DNA from: Solenopsis invicta
Lineage: Eukaryota > Arthropoda > Insecta > Hymenoptera > Formicidae
Length of the DNA: 64,000 nucleotides
Assembly (NCBI RefSeq): GCF_016802725.1
Contig: NC_052664.1
Span: 31,699,275 to 31,763,274, forward strand
Direction of reading: 5' to 3'
This document shows positions 36,762 to 48,200 of the stretch, piece by piece; position 1 is the first letter of the stretch; each line of letters begins with the position of its first letter. The position numbers and the translations under genes were made by a program. The notes beneath the pieces were generated by a model, which saw only the letters and a list, made by a program, of their open reading frames with translations, was not told the DNA's origin and searched no databases.

Positions 36762-38129
36762 TTATAGATGTTTATGTGTCAGATGATCCTCTAAATCTGC
36801 TATGTTTTTACCATTATAATACTTATTACAGATGTTGCATTTTGCAACCGGCCATATTTTTGGTGTGAAATAGTGCCATATCAAGTTATTGGAATCCCAT
36901 GTTAATTCTTGACATTTCTCTTGCGAATGTGCCCTAGCACACTGATCACTAGTGTTTGCACTTATGTTGTCTTTTTCAGTTTTTATCAATTGTTGTATCG
37001 TTACATCTGTATCGTGACTTTCAATTTTTATCGGTTGTATCGTTATGTCTGTGTCATCTCTTTCAGTTTTTACAGATTGTTGTATTGTTATGTCTGTGTC
37101 ATCTCTTTCAGTTTTTACCAATTGTTGTATCATGTCTGTGTCATCTTTTTCAGTTTTTATTGATTGTTGTATCGTTATATCTATGTCATTTTTTTTAATA
37201 CTTGGAAAATTTCCTGTAGTTATATTATGACAATAGCGCAAGTGATGCATTAAGCCAAATGTTCCATGAAATATATTAATTACGTAATATTCACAATTCT
37301 CAACAGTGCATGTTACCGTAAAATCTTTGTTGAATGCAAATAATGAGGAAAAATCAGTATGTCTAAGTTCTTCTCGTATTACTTCTTGTATTTCTTGTAA
37401 CAATTGTGGATGTCCTTTACTCAGGTGATGCTCTAAGTGTGTTTCAACACTTTTCATGTAGAGTTTATTACACACATTGCATTTTGCAACAGGCGAATTA
37501 TCTGAAGTGAAATATCGCCATATTAAGCTGGGTTCGCTGGTACATGGCAATTCTTTTTTATATTTTATGACTTGTGAATGTGTATCAAACTGTTGAACGC
37601 CAGTATTTGTAAAAAATTCCTCTTTAGTTATTTGTTGTACCATCACTTCTGTATTATTTCTTTGTTTTTTTTTTAAAGTAACTTTAATAGTATATACCTT
37701 TGCACTTTCATTAATCTTATGTTGGACGCGCAAATGATTTGTTAAACCATTTATTCCAGAAAATATATTAATTTGGCAATTATTAACAATGCATTTTACT
37801 TTAGAAGAATCTACATTAAATACGAAATATTGTGATAACCACGTGTGTTTAATTTCTTCTTGTATTTCTTTTATTATTTTTGGATGCCCACTTGCCAGAT
37901 GTTTCTCTAAATACATATCTTTTATGGTATTATGGTAACATTTACTACAAATATTGCATTTTATAAAGGAGTGTTTTTCTAGTGTAAAATATCGCCACAC
38001 GACATTATTGTAATTCCAGATATTTATTACTTTTTCTTGATTTTCTTTGGTTTGCAAATTTACATTAGCCTGTTGATCATCGACATTTGCACTTGCATTA
38101 TTTTCTTCATTTATTGATTGCTGTATCAT
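36762..38129 (-). CDS. Tandem BED-type zinc-finger protein with SUMO-motif-like repeats
   Basis: Single open frame of 455 residues; an upstream in-frame TGA lies seven codons before the ATG. BED-type fingers (aromatic WxYF, Cx2C, Hx4H) lie at about residues 45-82, 204-241 and 418-454 (for example VWRYFT, KCNICSKCY, LEKHLASGH). After the first two comes a second finger-like module with Cx4C and paired His (CIVNNCQINIF, NHLRVQH at 113-137; CTVENC, HHLRYCH at 274-301). Residues 320-385 hold five repeats of 14-15 residues, each with a hydrophobic-Lys-x-Glu motif. BED fingers bind DNA in chromatin proteins and hAT transposases, but no hAT catalytic or dimerisation region follows. Its function and expression are unknown. 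It may be a young or dying gene within an array of decayed modules. Confidence 0.7.
   Translation of the reverse strand: MIQQSINEENNASANVDDQQANVNLQTKENQEKVINIWNYNNVVWRYFTLEKHSFIKCNICSKCYHNTIKDMYLEKHLASGHPKIIKEIQEEIKHTWLSQYFVFNVDSSKVKCIVNNCQINIFSGINGLTNHLRVQHKINESAKVYTIKVTLKKKQRNNTEVMVQQITKEEFFTNTGVQQFDTHSQVIKYKKELPCTSEPSLIWRYFTSDNSPVAKCNVCNKLYMKSVETHLEHHLSKGHPQLLQEIQEVIREELRHTDFSSLFAFNKDFTVTCTVENCEYYVINIFHGTFGLMHHLRYCHNITTGNFPSIKKNDIDITIQQSIKTEKDDTDMIQQLVKTERDDTDITIQQSVKTERDDTDITIQPIKIESHDTDVTIQQLIKTEKDNISANTSDQCARAHSQEKCQELTWDSNNLIWHYFTPKIWPVAKCNICNKYYNGKNIADLEDHLTHKHL
36975..37160 (-). repeat. Five tandem repeats encoding psi-K-x-E motifs
   Basis: Within the BED protein, the motifs IKTE, VKTE, VKTE, IKIE and IKTE (Lys at 325, 339, 354, 368 and 383) recur every 14-15 residues, four followed by acidic residues (EKDD, ERDD, ERDD, EKDN). 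The DNA repeats with a 42-45-base period. Confidence 0.85.
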
Positions 38130-38187
38130 TATGTTTGTGTTCTTTTTTCATGTACTTCGTAAAGTCTTTGTAGATATATCTATTTTG

Positions 38188-38485
38188 TGATAATTACACA
38201 GGTAAAGTTTATTCCATGAAATACATTGATTTTGGTATTATCTTCAATGCATCTTGCCATAGAATATTCTATGTCAAATACAAAAAATAAAAATGCATTA
38301 GATAATTTACATCTAATTTCTTGCTATATTACTTTTACTATTGGCAGATGTTGAAACATCAAGTGATCCTCTAAAATTTCTATGACTTTGCCATTATAGT
38401 ATTTACCACAAATGTCGCATGTTGCAAAAAAACAGTCGTTTAATGTAAAATATTGCCATACCAAATTATTGGAGTTCCATGTACA
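38188..38485 (-). pseudogene. Decayed BED module upstream of the intact ORF
   Basis: Minus-strand translation gives WNSNNLVWQYFTLND, CDICGKYYNGK and ILEDHLMFQH, then an in-frame stop, then QEIRCKLSNAFLFFVFD and NTKINVFHGINF. This is one complete module, closest to the third module of the ORF, with stops and lost ligands. Before it, the minus strand encodes TDDQQPDASLQ, like VDDQQANVNLQ in the intact protein. Confidence 0.75.
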
Positions 38486-38689
38486 TGTTAATTATTCTTC
38501 AGCTTGCAAACTGGCATCAGGCTGTTGATCATCAGTGTTTGCATTTGCATTGTCCTTTTAATGACTGACTATTGCAACATTACAACAGGTTATTTCTTTG
38601 TACTACCTTAAAAAATAAATAAAAGTATGTGTGTGTATGCATATGTATATATATGTATATAATTTCAGTTTATTGATATGATGATGACT

Positions 38690-38900
38690 TAAATCAAGTT
38701 ATGCTGCAAAACATATCAATTTCGCAATTAATAATCTTACCTCAAAGGTTTCATCATCAAATGCAAAATATTATAAAACTAAACAGGAAAGTTTAATGTT
38801 CTTTTCATTCATTTTTTTCATTAATAATGAGTATTCAGATGTTCTTCTGAATCAGTCACTTTTCCATTACTCAATGCAGAATGGTCATAACATTCTTAGT
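38690..38900 (-). pseudogene. More heavily decayed BED module
   Basis: Minus-strand fragments MEKVTDSEEHLNTHY and YFAFDDETFEVRLL match the module parts NGKNIADLEDHLTHKH and YFVFNVDSSKVKC. Stops and frameshifts are present. It extends the array to at least five units. Confidence 0.55.
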
Positions 38901-38950
38901 TAATCCATAAGGACATCAATTGGATTGGATTAAACTTTTTTACTATGGTA

Positions 38951-39959
38951 CTATTCATTACGAATAACGCATCCTGCAAAAGTTATTTTTCTATTAAAAA
39001 ATTCTGGTGTGCTGAAATTATTAAAGGTGCAGCAAATTTTTTGTTGCAAATAATTTTAACTAACAACTAACTCATCGCTAATATCGCAGTTTGTATCGCA
39101 CCTATGTAGTTGTATGTCAATAATACTAAAATATTTTTTATAAAACTATATTATATAAAAACTTTTTTCTTAATATTTTCTTTAAGTTAACCGTGTTGGC
39201 ACTTTGTAGGTTTGAATAACATTTATAGGTTATAATTTTATGCAATATGCATTTATATATGCATGAACACTATGTATGAATATTACTTCAATAGTATACA
39301 TAAAATTTTCCTTGATATGTAAAACATTCTACTTCACCTCCAATTTTGATGAAATTATAGTTTCATTCGATGCGTTTTTGCACAAAATAAAAGATGTGGC
39401 AGAAAGTGTCGCTTTGCCCCACAAAACAAAATGTCAATTGATTAATCGTTCAACGTTTGTCACGTTCGAGGTAAAAAACCTATCTCAACATGATCAAAGG
39501 CTTGTTTTCTATTCCTGCACTAGACTGCACTGGAACGTTTCTTCTTGCTTTCACTAACTTTCAAATATATATCTATTTCATTTTAAGTGCACACTAATTC
39601 AGGGAGTTCAGGAACAGAAAACAAACGGCAAATCAAACATGATACAGCGAACAACGAACTGTATGTATGTATGTACACTTATTTGTTTTTTTTTTGTGTG
39701 TTTAATTTGTCCCCTTGGACACGCGTATTCAACTTAACCGAATCAATTATTGCGGTTATACAACGCTACACTTATTTGTTTGTTAATGTTGGTTTATGTA
39801 TGTACCAAACAACGAGACGTCAAAAAAAAACCCCCAACCAATTGCCACGATTGCCACGACATCTAACATCCGATATATGTACTACATACATTTCACTTTT
39901 ATCAGGGAGGTTGCTTTCGATCCTCTCTGTTGCTCTGGCTGCTCTCTGCTTTTAAGGTT
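38951..39959. other. No supportable gene
   Basis: Frames at 39276-39557 and 39587-39955 have no recognisable sequence or splice context. Confidence 0.45.
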
Positions 39960-40121
39960 CTTGCACAATGCGAGAAAATAGCAATAAGAATAGCGATAGA
40001 AATGTTTCAATCAATCGGAAACTATGAAAAATGTTTAAGAACAATAAGAACCAATCAGAAGCTGTAAAATCAACGAACTTTATTTTCTATCGCTATCGCT
40101 ATTCTCCCGTGTTGTGTAAAG
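39960..40121. mobile_element. MITE-like inverted repeat in the NAE1 promoter region
   Basis: Left end TTGCACAATGCGAGAAAATA and right end CTATTCTCCCGTGTTGTG are imperfect inverted repeats. The inner parts (AATAGCGATAGAAA and TTTTCTATCGCTATCGCTATT) also pair. It ends about 120 bp before the NAE1 start codon. Confidence 0.65.
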
Positions 40122-40239
40122 ACTTTTACGCACCTACACATATACGCACGCAAGTCAGTACCATCGCGTTACATTTGTGTGGCTGTGCATCTGAAGACTG
40201 AAGGTGCTTCCTGCCACCGTACTCAAATTCGCCTCTCCG

Positions 40240-43200
40240 ATGGCATCCCCCGAGTCGAAATCGCCTGAACAATCTGAGAAAAATCGAAAATATGATCGCC
40301 AATTGAGGTAAATAAAACACTAATGTCGTTATACTTTGAGGTTAGCGAGTGACTGAGCTTCTCAATTTACCTATTTTTTTATCGAGTAGAGAATTCTGTC
40401 TTACTTTTTTTTAACTTTAGTTACTTCTTCAAAAGTTCTTTTTTTCCTGTATGCGATATATAAGATACTTCTAATTGTTATGACATCTGATCTTTATCCC
40501 TGACAGATTATGGGGTGATCATGGCCAAGCAGCTTTGGAGGCTGCTCATGTCTGTATCATAAATGCCACTGGACTTGGCACGGAGGTACTGAAGTCGCTA
40601 GTGCTTCCAGGTATAGGAGCATTCACCATAGTTGATGGCAAAAAGATCACCGAAGAGGATATTGGAGCTAAGTATGTGTAAAATATCTTCTTACAATCAT
40701 AGAATCTCAAGACGTCAATGCAAAGCATTAAATGGATTTGACTTAGCTTTTTTCTAGAAGCAGATAGTGTTGGGAAATCGAGAGCACAGGTGGCTACTCA
40801 AATGCTCTTAGAAATGAATCCAGATGTAACTGGCGATTACATTGATGAAGAGCCTGAACAAATTTTATCTAACAGCCCAGATTTTTTCAATAGCTTCACA
40901 GTGGTTGTAGCAACTGCACTGACTGAAAAGTAAGAACACAATTGTAGAAAGAATTTACAAAGAACATTTGATTAAACTGTAACGTACAGTGTTTTGTAAT
41001 AGGTGGAAAAAAAATTTTTTTTAAGTAACTTTAAATGATAATTTAAGACCAAAATCAAGAATAACAAAATTGTGATTAATAAATTGTGTTTATTTTTTAA
41101 TTATAAATATTTATATATTCACATCCATTAAGCACTTTTACATGAATATTTAAATATTCAGAATTAAAAAATCAAGAATCAATTTGAATATAAAAATGCT
41201 AATGCAGATCCAAGTACCAGATATTTGTGTAACAAAGTATATCTTTTGTGCTAGAATCATACATATATTTAATTACAACAGATGTTTTAGTTCATAATTT
41301 TGGACCATCAGTCTAAATGAAAGTTATGAATCTTACATTATAAATTGTAAATCAGAGTTACATACAGTTAACAAGATTGAAACGTCTATTGTAATTAAAT
41401 ACAATTCTCATACAAAGAATATACTTTATTACACATGAATACCTGATGTCTGGCTTTGAATTGACATTTTAATATTCAAATTAATTTATTTCATTTTTGA
41501 GTTAATTTTTTACAACTTTTAAAATCAAGAGTGATAGAATGAGGATTTTGTTTTTTAATTACAAATGTCAAATATTCATAAGACTTAGTTACTTTTTATG
41601 TGAATATTTAAACATTTATAATATTAAAATTAAAAACCTTAATCGCAATTTTGTTATTTTTAATTTTGGACTTATTTTACCTGGAATCATGTCTTAAATT
41701 TTCTCTCACTTGTTGCTAAACACTGTGTATATATCTTTCTGTATATAGCATTAGCATAAGCATAATAATAAATGCATTTGTGTAAATATTTTCAGAACAT
41801 TGATTCTTCTGTCAAAGAGACTTTGGGAACTAAGTATTCCTCTGATAGTATGTAAGAGCCTAGGCTTTATCGCATATATGCGCATTCAAATAAAAGAGCA
41901 TACAGTTGTAGAGACTCATCCGGACAACGAGACGCAAGATTTACGTCTGGACAGGCCATTTGATAGCTTGAAGAAGCACATAGATTCCATAAATTTAGAT
42001 GAAATGAGCTTCAAAGATCATTGTCATGTACCATATCTAATTATCTTGTACAAATACTTAGAAAAGTGGGTTTCCGAGCATGGTACTTTACCGAAAACTT
42101 ACAAAGAGAAGCAACAACTTAGGAACGTGATAGAGAATGGCATGAGACGCGATGAGCACGATTCATCTAATAGTGAGGAAAATTTCGAGGAAGCTATGAA
42201 GGCTGTAAATAAATGTATAAGAATGAGCGATATTCCCGATAATGTTATTAATATTTTGAATGATGATCGTTGTGTTAATTTGACCGCAAAGGTATCGATG
42301 AAATATTCTGTATAATTTATACATTGTTTGGAAATGCATTTAAACTGATTGATGTATTTTAGAGTAGTTCTTTCTGGATAATTGCGAAAGCAGTGCGTGA
42401 TTTTATCGATAATGAAGGGAAAGGACTGCTACCACTTAAGGGTACTCTACCCGATATGACTGCGGATACTGAGAAATACATTACACTCCAACAAATGTAT
42501 AATATTGATCTCGAAATGACAATTATATTGGACAATGATGCACGAAAAAGTAGCTCAGTCTTCTGTGTCAATGCAAATAAAAATGTTTTATTAGTAAGTT
42601 TATTAATAAAAACTATAACAAATATTATATTTAAATAGTTATTTTACCATTATTTATTATTTAAATTAATATAGTTGTAACAATAATATTAAAACGAAAT
42701 GTTACTTAAACTTTTTTTTTAATATTGACCTACACTAAGATTGCAGTACTTTCTCGTGCATTATTTTCAATCTGTTATAAATAAAACTAACGTGCATTAT
42801 AATCGAATCTATTTTAGTTACCATAAACAAGCATCTGCAGATGCGGAAGCCGTATGGAGACGCACTTTGCAATTGCTACGTCAATTGGGAAGACCGTCAG
42901 ATTCAATTTCAGAAAAAGATGTCAAGCTGTTTTGCAGACATGTCGCTAACATTCACGTAGAAAAAGGCAGTTGTATCGCAGACGAGTATGATCCTAAAGT
43001 TTTTGATACTAATATTATAGGTAATTATCCTTTTTCAAAAAATATAAATTTGTAATCAATAAAAACAAGCTATTATATTCTTATAATATAATAAGAAATT
43101 ATAATTTATATAATTACAAGAAAGCAGAATAAAGGTCTGCGCATAATAGAGGAATATTAGATATTAGGAATAGGAATTAAAATTTTAGGATCAATTTCCT

Positions 43201-43901
43201 CAATGAATACTGTAGATAAATAATAAGTTATGTTGTATCTTGTACGGCACATTTATGTCTTACGTTTTATTCGTCTTTATTGTGCATTATATTTACTATT
43301 TATTGAAAAAACTAATACTAAAATTTCAATTCTTATTCCTAATATATTATATTTCTCTGTTGTGCACTGGCTCTAACTTTTATAACTCTCATACAATTTT
43401 TTTGTAATTAATAGATGTTAATAAAATATATCATGTTCTTAATAATTGCATATTTTTTATAGTTCAAAATTTAGAGAATCCCGAGAGTATGATGCTTTAC
43501 TATGTCATGCTTCGAGGAGTAGATAAATTCCAGGCGGAATATAACTCGTATCCTGGCGAATTTGATGATCAAGTTGAACCCGATATCGTGAAGCTTAAAG
43601 TACTATTTTGTAAATGTATATATATATATTGTGTTACATCGAATTGTTCTACAATTTAATCATATTACAGACATGCCTCACAAAATTGTTGAGCGAATGG
43701 GGATGCGGTCCGTTAGCCAAAGACGATTATGTGCACGAACTTTGTCGATTCGGTGGCGCGGAATTGCACTCTGTTTCTGCGTTTTTAGGTGGTCTTGCAG
43801 CGCATGAAACCATCAAGCTTATTACGAACCAATATAAGCCCATTCACAATACCTTCATTCATGACGCAGCCACATCAAATTCTGGGACGTTTTTCTTTTA
43901 A
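40240..43901 (+). CDS. NAE1: NEDD8-activating enzyme E1 regulatory subunit (APP-BP1)
   Basis: Partner of UBA3 in the E1 that activates NEDD8 for cullin neddylation; it contributes the ThiF-like half without the catalytic Cys. Exons: 40240-40307, 40507-40671, 40747-40929, 41796-42291, 42363-42496, 42818-43020, 43463-43599 and 43671-43901, all GT-AG and in phase, giving 538 residues (human 534). Landmarks: KYDRQLRLWGDHGQAALEAA and NATGLGTEVLKSLVLPGIGA (adenylation fold), RIQIKEHTVVETHPDN, LRLDRPF, IPKTYKEK-like LPKTYKEKQQLR, DDRCVNL, LPLKGTLPDM, and KDDYVHELCRFGGAE with AFLGGLAAHETIKLIT near the C-terminus. The start ATG precedes SPESKSPEQSEKNRKYDRQL, as expected. Introns 3 and 6 hold inverted-repeat elements. 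Confidence 0.97.
40987..41725. mobile_element. hAT-like foldback element in NAE1 intron 3
   Basis: Ends CAGTGTTTTGTAATAGGTGG and CACTTGTTGCTAAACACTG are inverted repeats, and the similarity continues inward for about 200 bp (AATAACAAAATTGTGATTAA against the complement of TTAATCGCAATTTTGTTATT). The CAGTGTTT ends suggest hAT. A clear 8-bp target duplication was not found. Confidence 0.65.
43135..43372. mobile_element. MITE in NAE1 intron 6
   Basis: Left TGCGCATAATAGAGGAATAT and right ATATTTCTCTGTTGTGCA are imperfect inverted repeats. The inner parts TTAGGAATAGGAATTAAAAT and ATTTCAATTCTTATTCCTAA pair as well. Confidence 0.65.
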
Positions 43902-44570
43902 AACCATGAACCTGTTATGTGAAAAAAAATCTATGCTAATTAAAGTGATAATACAATCTTATAGCTTAATTCTTTATGAGTTTGTTTTGAATTAAGATAG
44001 ATAGTTTTTACGAAACAATCTAATGCCATTTTTTTGTATTTGTTAATTCATGCATTATTTTCCTTATAATTTTAAAACTGAAATTTTACACGTATGTCGT
44101 AAGGACTGCCGAAAGAAATATATAAGAAAGGAGAAACAAATCTAAATATTATTGTATATTTGAATAATATAAAGCTTTTATAATTCATTAGTTTAGTTAT
44201 TTTTCAATTTATCTCTTAAATAGAAAATTAATTGTTTTTAATTAAATCCAAGAATTTAATGAATATCTAATCGATTGCGATATGGACATTCATAAACAAT
44301 TTAGTTTAAATATTTAAATTAAAATTAAAAATTACCTTTCTTCTTTTAAGTATTATTAAAATTCTGTTGTCTAGAAACGATGTTGATAGATGCACATTTT
44401 TATGTAACTCGATCAAATGAAAAAGAAGAAAGCTTTATTTAAGCTAATTTAACCCTAATTTAACTATCTAAAAATAATTGAATTATTTTTATTATAATTT
44501 ATATTATTATATATATTATTTTATTATTCTTTAATTCTCTAAAAAAATCAGTAAAACGTAAGATATGATT
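43902..44570. other. NAE1 3' flank, AT-rich
   Basis: Probable NAE1 3' UTR followed by intergenic sequence. No canonical AATAAA stands out close to the stop. Confidence 0.5.
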
Positions 44571-45055
44571 TTAAACACCGACGAGAGGCTATTAAAGACC
44601 GTCAAACCTGGGTAAATTTTCGAGACCGTCACTGGGCCCCAGAGGCCCGGCGGTAATTGAAGAGCGATGACGTTATCGACTGTATGATTGTTAATACAAA
44701 TATTTAAGTAATACGTTAGTAAAATCTTGATTTTTTTATTATACAAATACTTCATAAGCAAATATGTATACTTATATTTAATAATATCATTGTATATTGC
44801 TTTAAAATTGTAATTCTTTTTGATCAGTTATTATCTCTGTCGATAATCAAACTTGGATGTTAACATCAAAACTGCAATTTTTAATAAAAATCGAGAATTT
44901 TTGGGTTACAAATACATAAGCATATCTATGAAACTTCAGGATAACAATAAATTATAAAATTAGTACTGTATTGTCAGTTTATCATTAAAAATTTAACAGT
45001 CACACAAACTCCCGTAAGGTTAGCGGTCTTTAATAGTCTCTCGTCGGTGTTTTAA
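44571..45055. mobile_element. TTAA-flanked MITE between NAE1 and V-ATPase H
   Basis: TTAA at both borders; ends AACACCGACGAGAG / CTCTCGTCGGTGTT, with pairing that continues inward (CTATTAAAGACCG / CGGTCTTTAATAG). The borders suggest a piggyBac-type element of 485 bp with no transposase. It ends 235 bp before the next gene's ATG, so it forms part of that promoter region. Confidence 0.75.
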
Positions 45056-45289
45056 ATAATTTTGTCTTTTATATAAAAATTGAAAACGCGCCAATCAGAA
45101 ATACACTGCACTGCATAAAACGAAAATCCCTGCTCGCTATCGAGATAATTTACGTCAAGTCAGGTTGGTATTCGCATGGTCTTGTGATCGAACAGCTGAA
45201 GCAGGCAAGAAAGACGAGGTGAAGAATTGAGTGCTGGACTTTTCGAGTCACATTATTTCTTAAATCGACGTGAAATTTCGACAGCAATC

Positions 45290-48200
45290 ATGGTAGACCG
45301 TGCGAATATCAAGCAGATGATACCGGCATTGCCGGACGAGAAAATTGGTAATTTATATTTGTTGCATAAAGTAGATACGTTCATTTGACATTTGTGCCCC
45401 TCCCAGCGATGGGATCTGTTTTCATTGCTCGTTTAACAATTTTATTATCATAATTGCACATTGTCAATTTGTATAAAATTTATTTTTTTGCTTTTCACAT
45501 TTTATACTTAATATTTGAGCATCGACTTATGTGATTATGCAGATATGCTGGCAGCTACCAGTGTGCTCCAGCAACAAGCTGCTGATATTAGAAATCAACG
45601 AATTAATTGGCAATCATATTTCCAGTAAGTAATCGTATATGTGAGGGTCAAATTGTGTTTAAGAAACCCAATTTGAAGATTCAAGGATATACTCTGGTTG
45701 GAATTTGATAAACCTTGAATTTGACTATATAAGAAAGCTGAACACTGGATTATTTGCGCAAGAAATATTCTAAGAGCATTTGATATTTTTAGATCCCAAA
45801 TGATATCGAAAGAAGACTACGATTTTATTGCGGCCTTTGATTCAAGCGATGCTAAAACAAGGGAGAATAAGCTGAAGGAGAATCCACATCAGGCAGCTAA
45901 AACATTCCTCAATTTGCTTGGTCATGTTTCGAAAGATCAGACAATTCAATATATTCTCACGATGATTGATGATATGCTACAGGTATAGCTACATATTTTC
46001 TTGATAGACAAAAATTTTGTATAATTAAGGGGCTATGAACCAAGCAAAGTATTCATGCTAAATATTTTATTTAATTACATTTTTTGAATTTTAAATCCAT
46101 TGTAATTTTTTGGCTATATTTTACTTTCTTAAGTCTGTGTTTCTCTAATGTATATTATTTTTATTGAAAGGTATTCCATTTAACCGTAATGGTCACCCGG
46201 GGTCCAAAAGATCTCACGTGTCCTTCTAACTTTAAGGGTACACAGACCATTCAAAATTAAACAACCTTCTATGAAACTAATTTTTACCTGAAAGTATACT
46301 CTCTTGAAAATATACTCCTAAATTTTTGTTAAATTATCTCAAAAATTAAAAATTTTATGCATATTTTTGTAAAAAAAGTTATTTTGCAATTTTTTTTATT
46401 TGAATTTGTTCATTATGTTAAATTAATCTGAAAGTATACTATACTGAGAATACACCTCTAAATTTTTGTTGAATTATCTCAAAAATTAAAAATTTTATGA
46501 TTATTTTTGTAAAAAAGTCAAATTTTGCAGTTTGTTCTACTTGAATTTTTTTCATTATGTTAAATTCTAACTAAAAAAAAATTATTGGATAAAGAACAGA
46601 CCTCAAAGTAAAATTTTTACGACGAAATATCAAAAAGCTGGCAGATGGCGACTGATTTTGTGCCGAGGGGTCCAGTGGACCCTATGTGACCATTATGTTA
46701 TTATTTGGAAGTGTGATCATTACGGGTTAATAATGGAAGTTGATGTGATATTTATAGGAGGACCGTAGTCGTGTGGAAATCTTTCGTGAGCACTCCACAC
46801 GGAAACGAGAATCTGTTTGGGGACCATTCCTTAATCTGTTGAATAGACAAGATGGCTTTATAATGAATATGACATCGCGTATTATAGCTAAGTTGGCTTG
46901 CTGGAGTCACGATCTCATGGAAAAAACTGATCTTCAGTTTTATTTAACATGGCTCAAGGATCAGCTGAAACTTAGCGTGAGTTTAATAGATTATTGCATG
47001 TATGTTGCAAAGTTGGAATGACTATTGATATGTAATAAGATGAATGCTGCATTTTACTTTTGTTTCAGGATAGTAATTTATAATTATCAAATACATATCG
47101 TATACTCATAATTCTCAAATATAGATTTAAAACTGTATTAATATACAAATTATTCTGATTTTATTTTTGTAACCTTTTTTTTATATAAATTTTATATACA
47201 TATATATTTGTAACATTCTTTTAGAATGACATAATTTTTATTATACATTTAAAAAATGTATAGGCCGGTATTCATAGTCGAGTCTTATTTCAAGATTGTC
47301 TTAAGCAACGTCTTAAGATGCTAATACGGCTCTCTGATTGGTTGATGGCATCTTAAGGTGATACTTAAGACGATACTTAAATATAAGAATTGACTATGAA
47401 TACCGGCCATAGTCAAGTAATCTATATTTAAGGGCTACAGTAGTATTAATTATTTCTTAATGCTATTACTGTCCTGCCTTTTACGTAATATAAAAGCTTT
47501 TCTTTAACTGCAAGTTGCATGCAACTTTATTTAATAATTAAACTAATATTTTGCACATTTCTTTAGAAATAATCATGCATCTCACATTTGTATTATAATG
47601 AAAATTATATGACACACTTTTCTTAACAATTTTCATAGTTAGCTATATTAACACTGATATAAACATTTCATGCTTCCTATAATTTAGTTTATATATATTT
47701 GATATTGCTATTTTCAGGGCTGGGCAAAATACATCATTAAAGTATTTGAAATACAAAATACTGACAATCTTAGTATTTGAATCACAAAATACAAAATAAT
47801 TTTTTTATAACTTTTTAATTTGATTTTAATTACGATAATTACTTTTAATTACGATAATTACTTTTAATTATGATAATATACATATCATGTTAAACTTTCT
47901 CAAACAAGCTTTGCAACATTGTACAGAAATTTTGAGCTGGTTTTTAGTTGGTTGAGGAGAAGAAAAAATAAGTTAAAATTTATTAATTGTAAAATTTATT
48001 ATTTATTAATTGTAACTGAATTTGATAGAAAAAAAAACTAAAATTGAATCAAGATTTTTATATTGATTAAAAAAGGCTGAACTATGGTGTATCACTAGAA
48101 CTGAAGCAAGTTAACTGATTTGTTTCTGTTTAAAATTAACATTACTATGCTATATGAAAAAATTACTCGTTGTTAAAGATGTTTATCAAAGAATTTTTTG

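Noticed and set aside
36975..37160. Regular repeats that might suggest a CRISPR array
   Set aside because: The repeats are coding, of variable length and without unique spacers, in an animal genome.
36909..37230. Plus-strand frames rich in Ser, Phe and Val
   Set aside because: Antisense shadows of the five psi-K-x-E repeats in the BED gene.
42491..42638. NAE1 frame continuing past 42496
   Set aside because: Intron read-through. Splicing at GTATAA to 42818 restores the family sequence LQQIYHKQASADAEA.
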